Below are positions 6,403 to 6,416 of a DNA stretch of 6,416 nt, piece by piece. The notes under the pieces are model-generated. The model had not been told where the DNA came from. It was given only the letters and a program-made list of their open reading frames with translations, and made no database searches. A program made the translations under genes and the position numbers. The stretch is from CAZAMT01 sp964486145 (GTDB lineage: Bacteria > Bacteroidota > Bacteroidia > Bacteroidales > JAAAOM01). Each line of letters starts with the position of its first letter. The first letter of the stretch is position 1. The stretch lies in assembly GCA_964486145.1 (NCBI GenBank), contig CAZAMT010000242.1:1-6416 (forward strand). The letters run 5' to 3'.

Positions 6403-6416
6403 ATGAAACAGACCAT
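6403..6416 (+). CDS. Start of a further gene, cut by the window edge
   Basis: An ATG at 6403 opens a frame reading M-K-Q-T and leaves the window after 14 bases. A basic residue directly after the start would suit a signal peptide. The position 14 bases after the previous stop suggests the same operon. Too little is present to say what it encodes. Confidence 0.45.

Overview
The window looks like chromosomal sequence from a member of the Bacteroidota, most likely a marine or sediment relative of the Marinilabiliales/Prolixibacteraceae. This is inferred from several features. The DNA is AT-rich and the genes lack good Shine-Dalgarno sequences. A consensus Bacteroidota promoter (TTTG / TAnnTTTG) lies in front of the transhydrogenase genes. 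The proton-translocating transhydrogenase is in its three-gene split form. There is also a twin-arginine-exported GH5 glycosidase and a secreted, beta-rich surface-type protein. The species cannot be fixed from the sequence alone.

Layout. Positions 72-1217 (+) encode a Tat-signal GH5 glycoside hydrolase. It converges on a minus-strand gene (1318-2007) for a short NAD(P)-binding, HTATIP2-like Rossmann oxidoreductase. A 350-base gap (2008-2357) follows. It holds a GC-richer island with an unannotated open frame on the minus strand, a hairpin and a short palindrome, then an AT-rich promoter zone. Next come pntAA (2358-3482), pntAB (3493-3807) and pntB (3815-5251), tightly spaced on the plus strand and closed by a clear intrinsic terminator (5252-5283). 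A second gap (5284-5554) is AT-rich and holds an unusual cluster of inverted repeats. The last complete gene (5555-6388) encodes a secreted protein with an immunoglobulin/PKD-like look and a possible calcium-binding loop. A further gene begins at 6403, only 14 bases later, and runs off the window.

How the genes work together. Only the pnt genes form a functional unit that can be demonstrated here. PntAA (soluble NAD(H) domain), PntAB (membrane piece) and PntB (membrane plus NADP(H) domain) assemble into the proton-driven NAD(P)+ transhydrogenase that makes NADPH from NADH. The GH5 enzyme, the oxidoreductase and the secreted protein show no evident functional tie to it. The last gene probably heads a separate operon of cell-surface proteins.

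I found no mobile element, CRISPR array, tRNA or rRNA. No convincing new multi-gene system is visible. The most unexplained material is in the two intergenic regions and in the secreted protein at the right edge.
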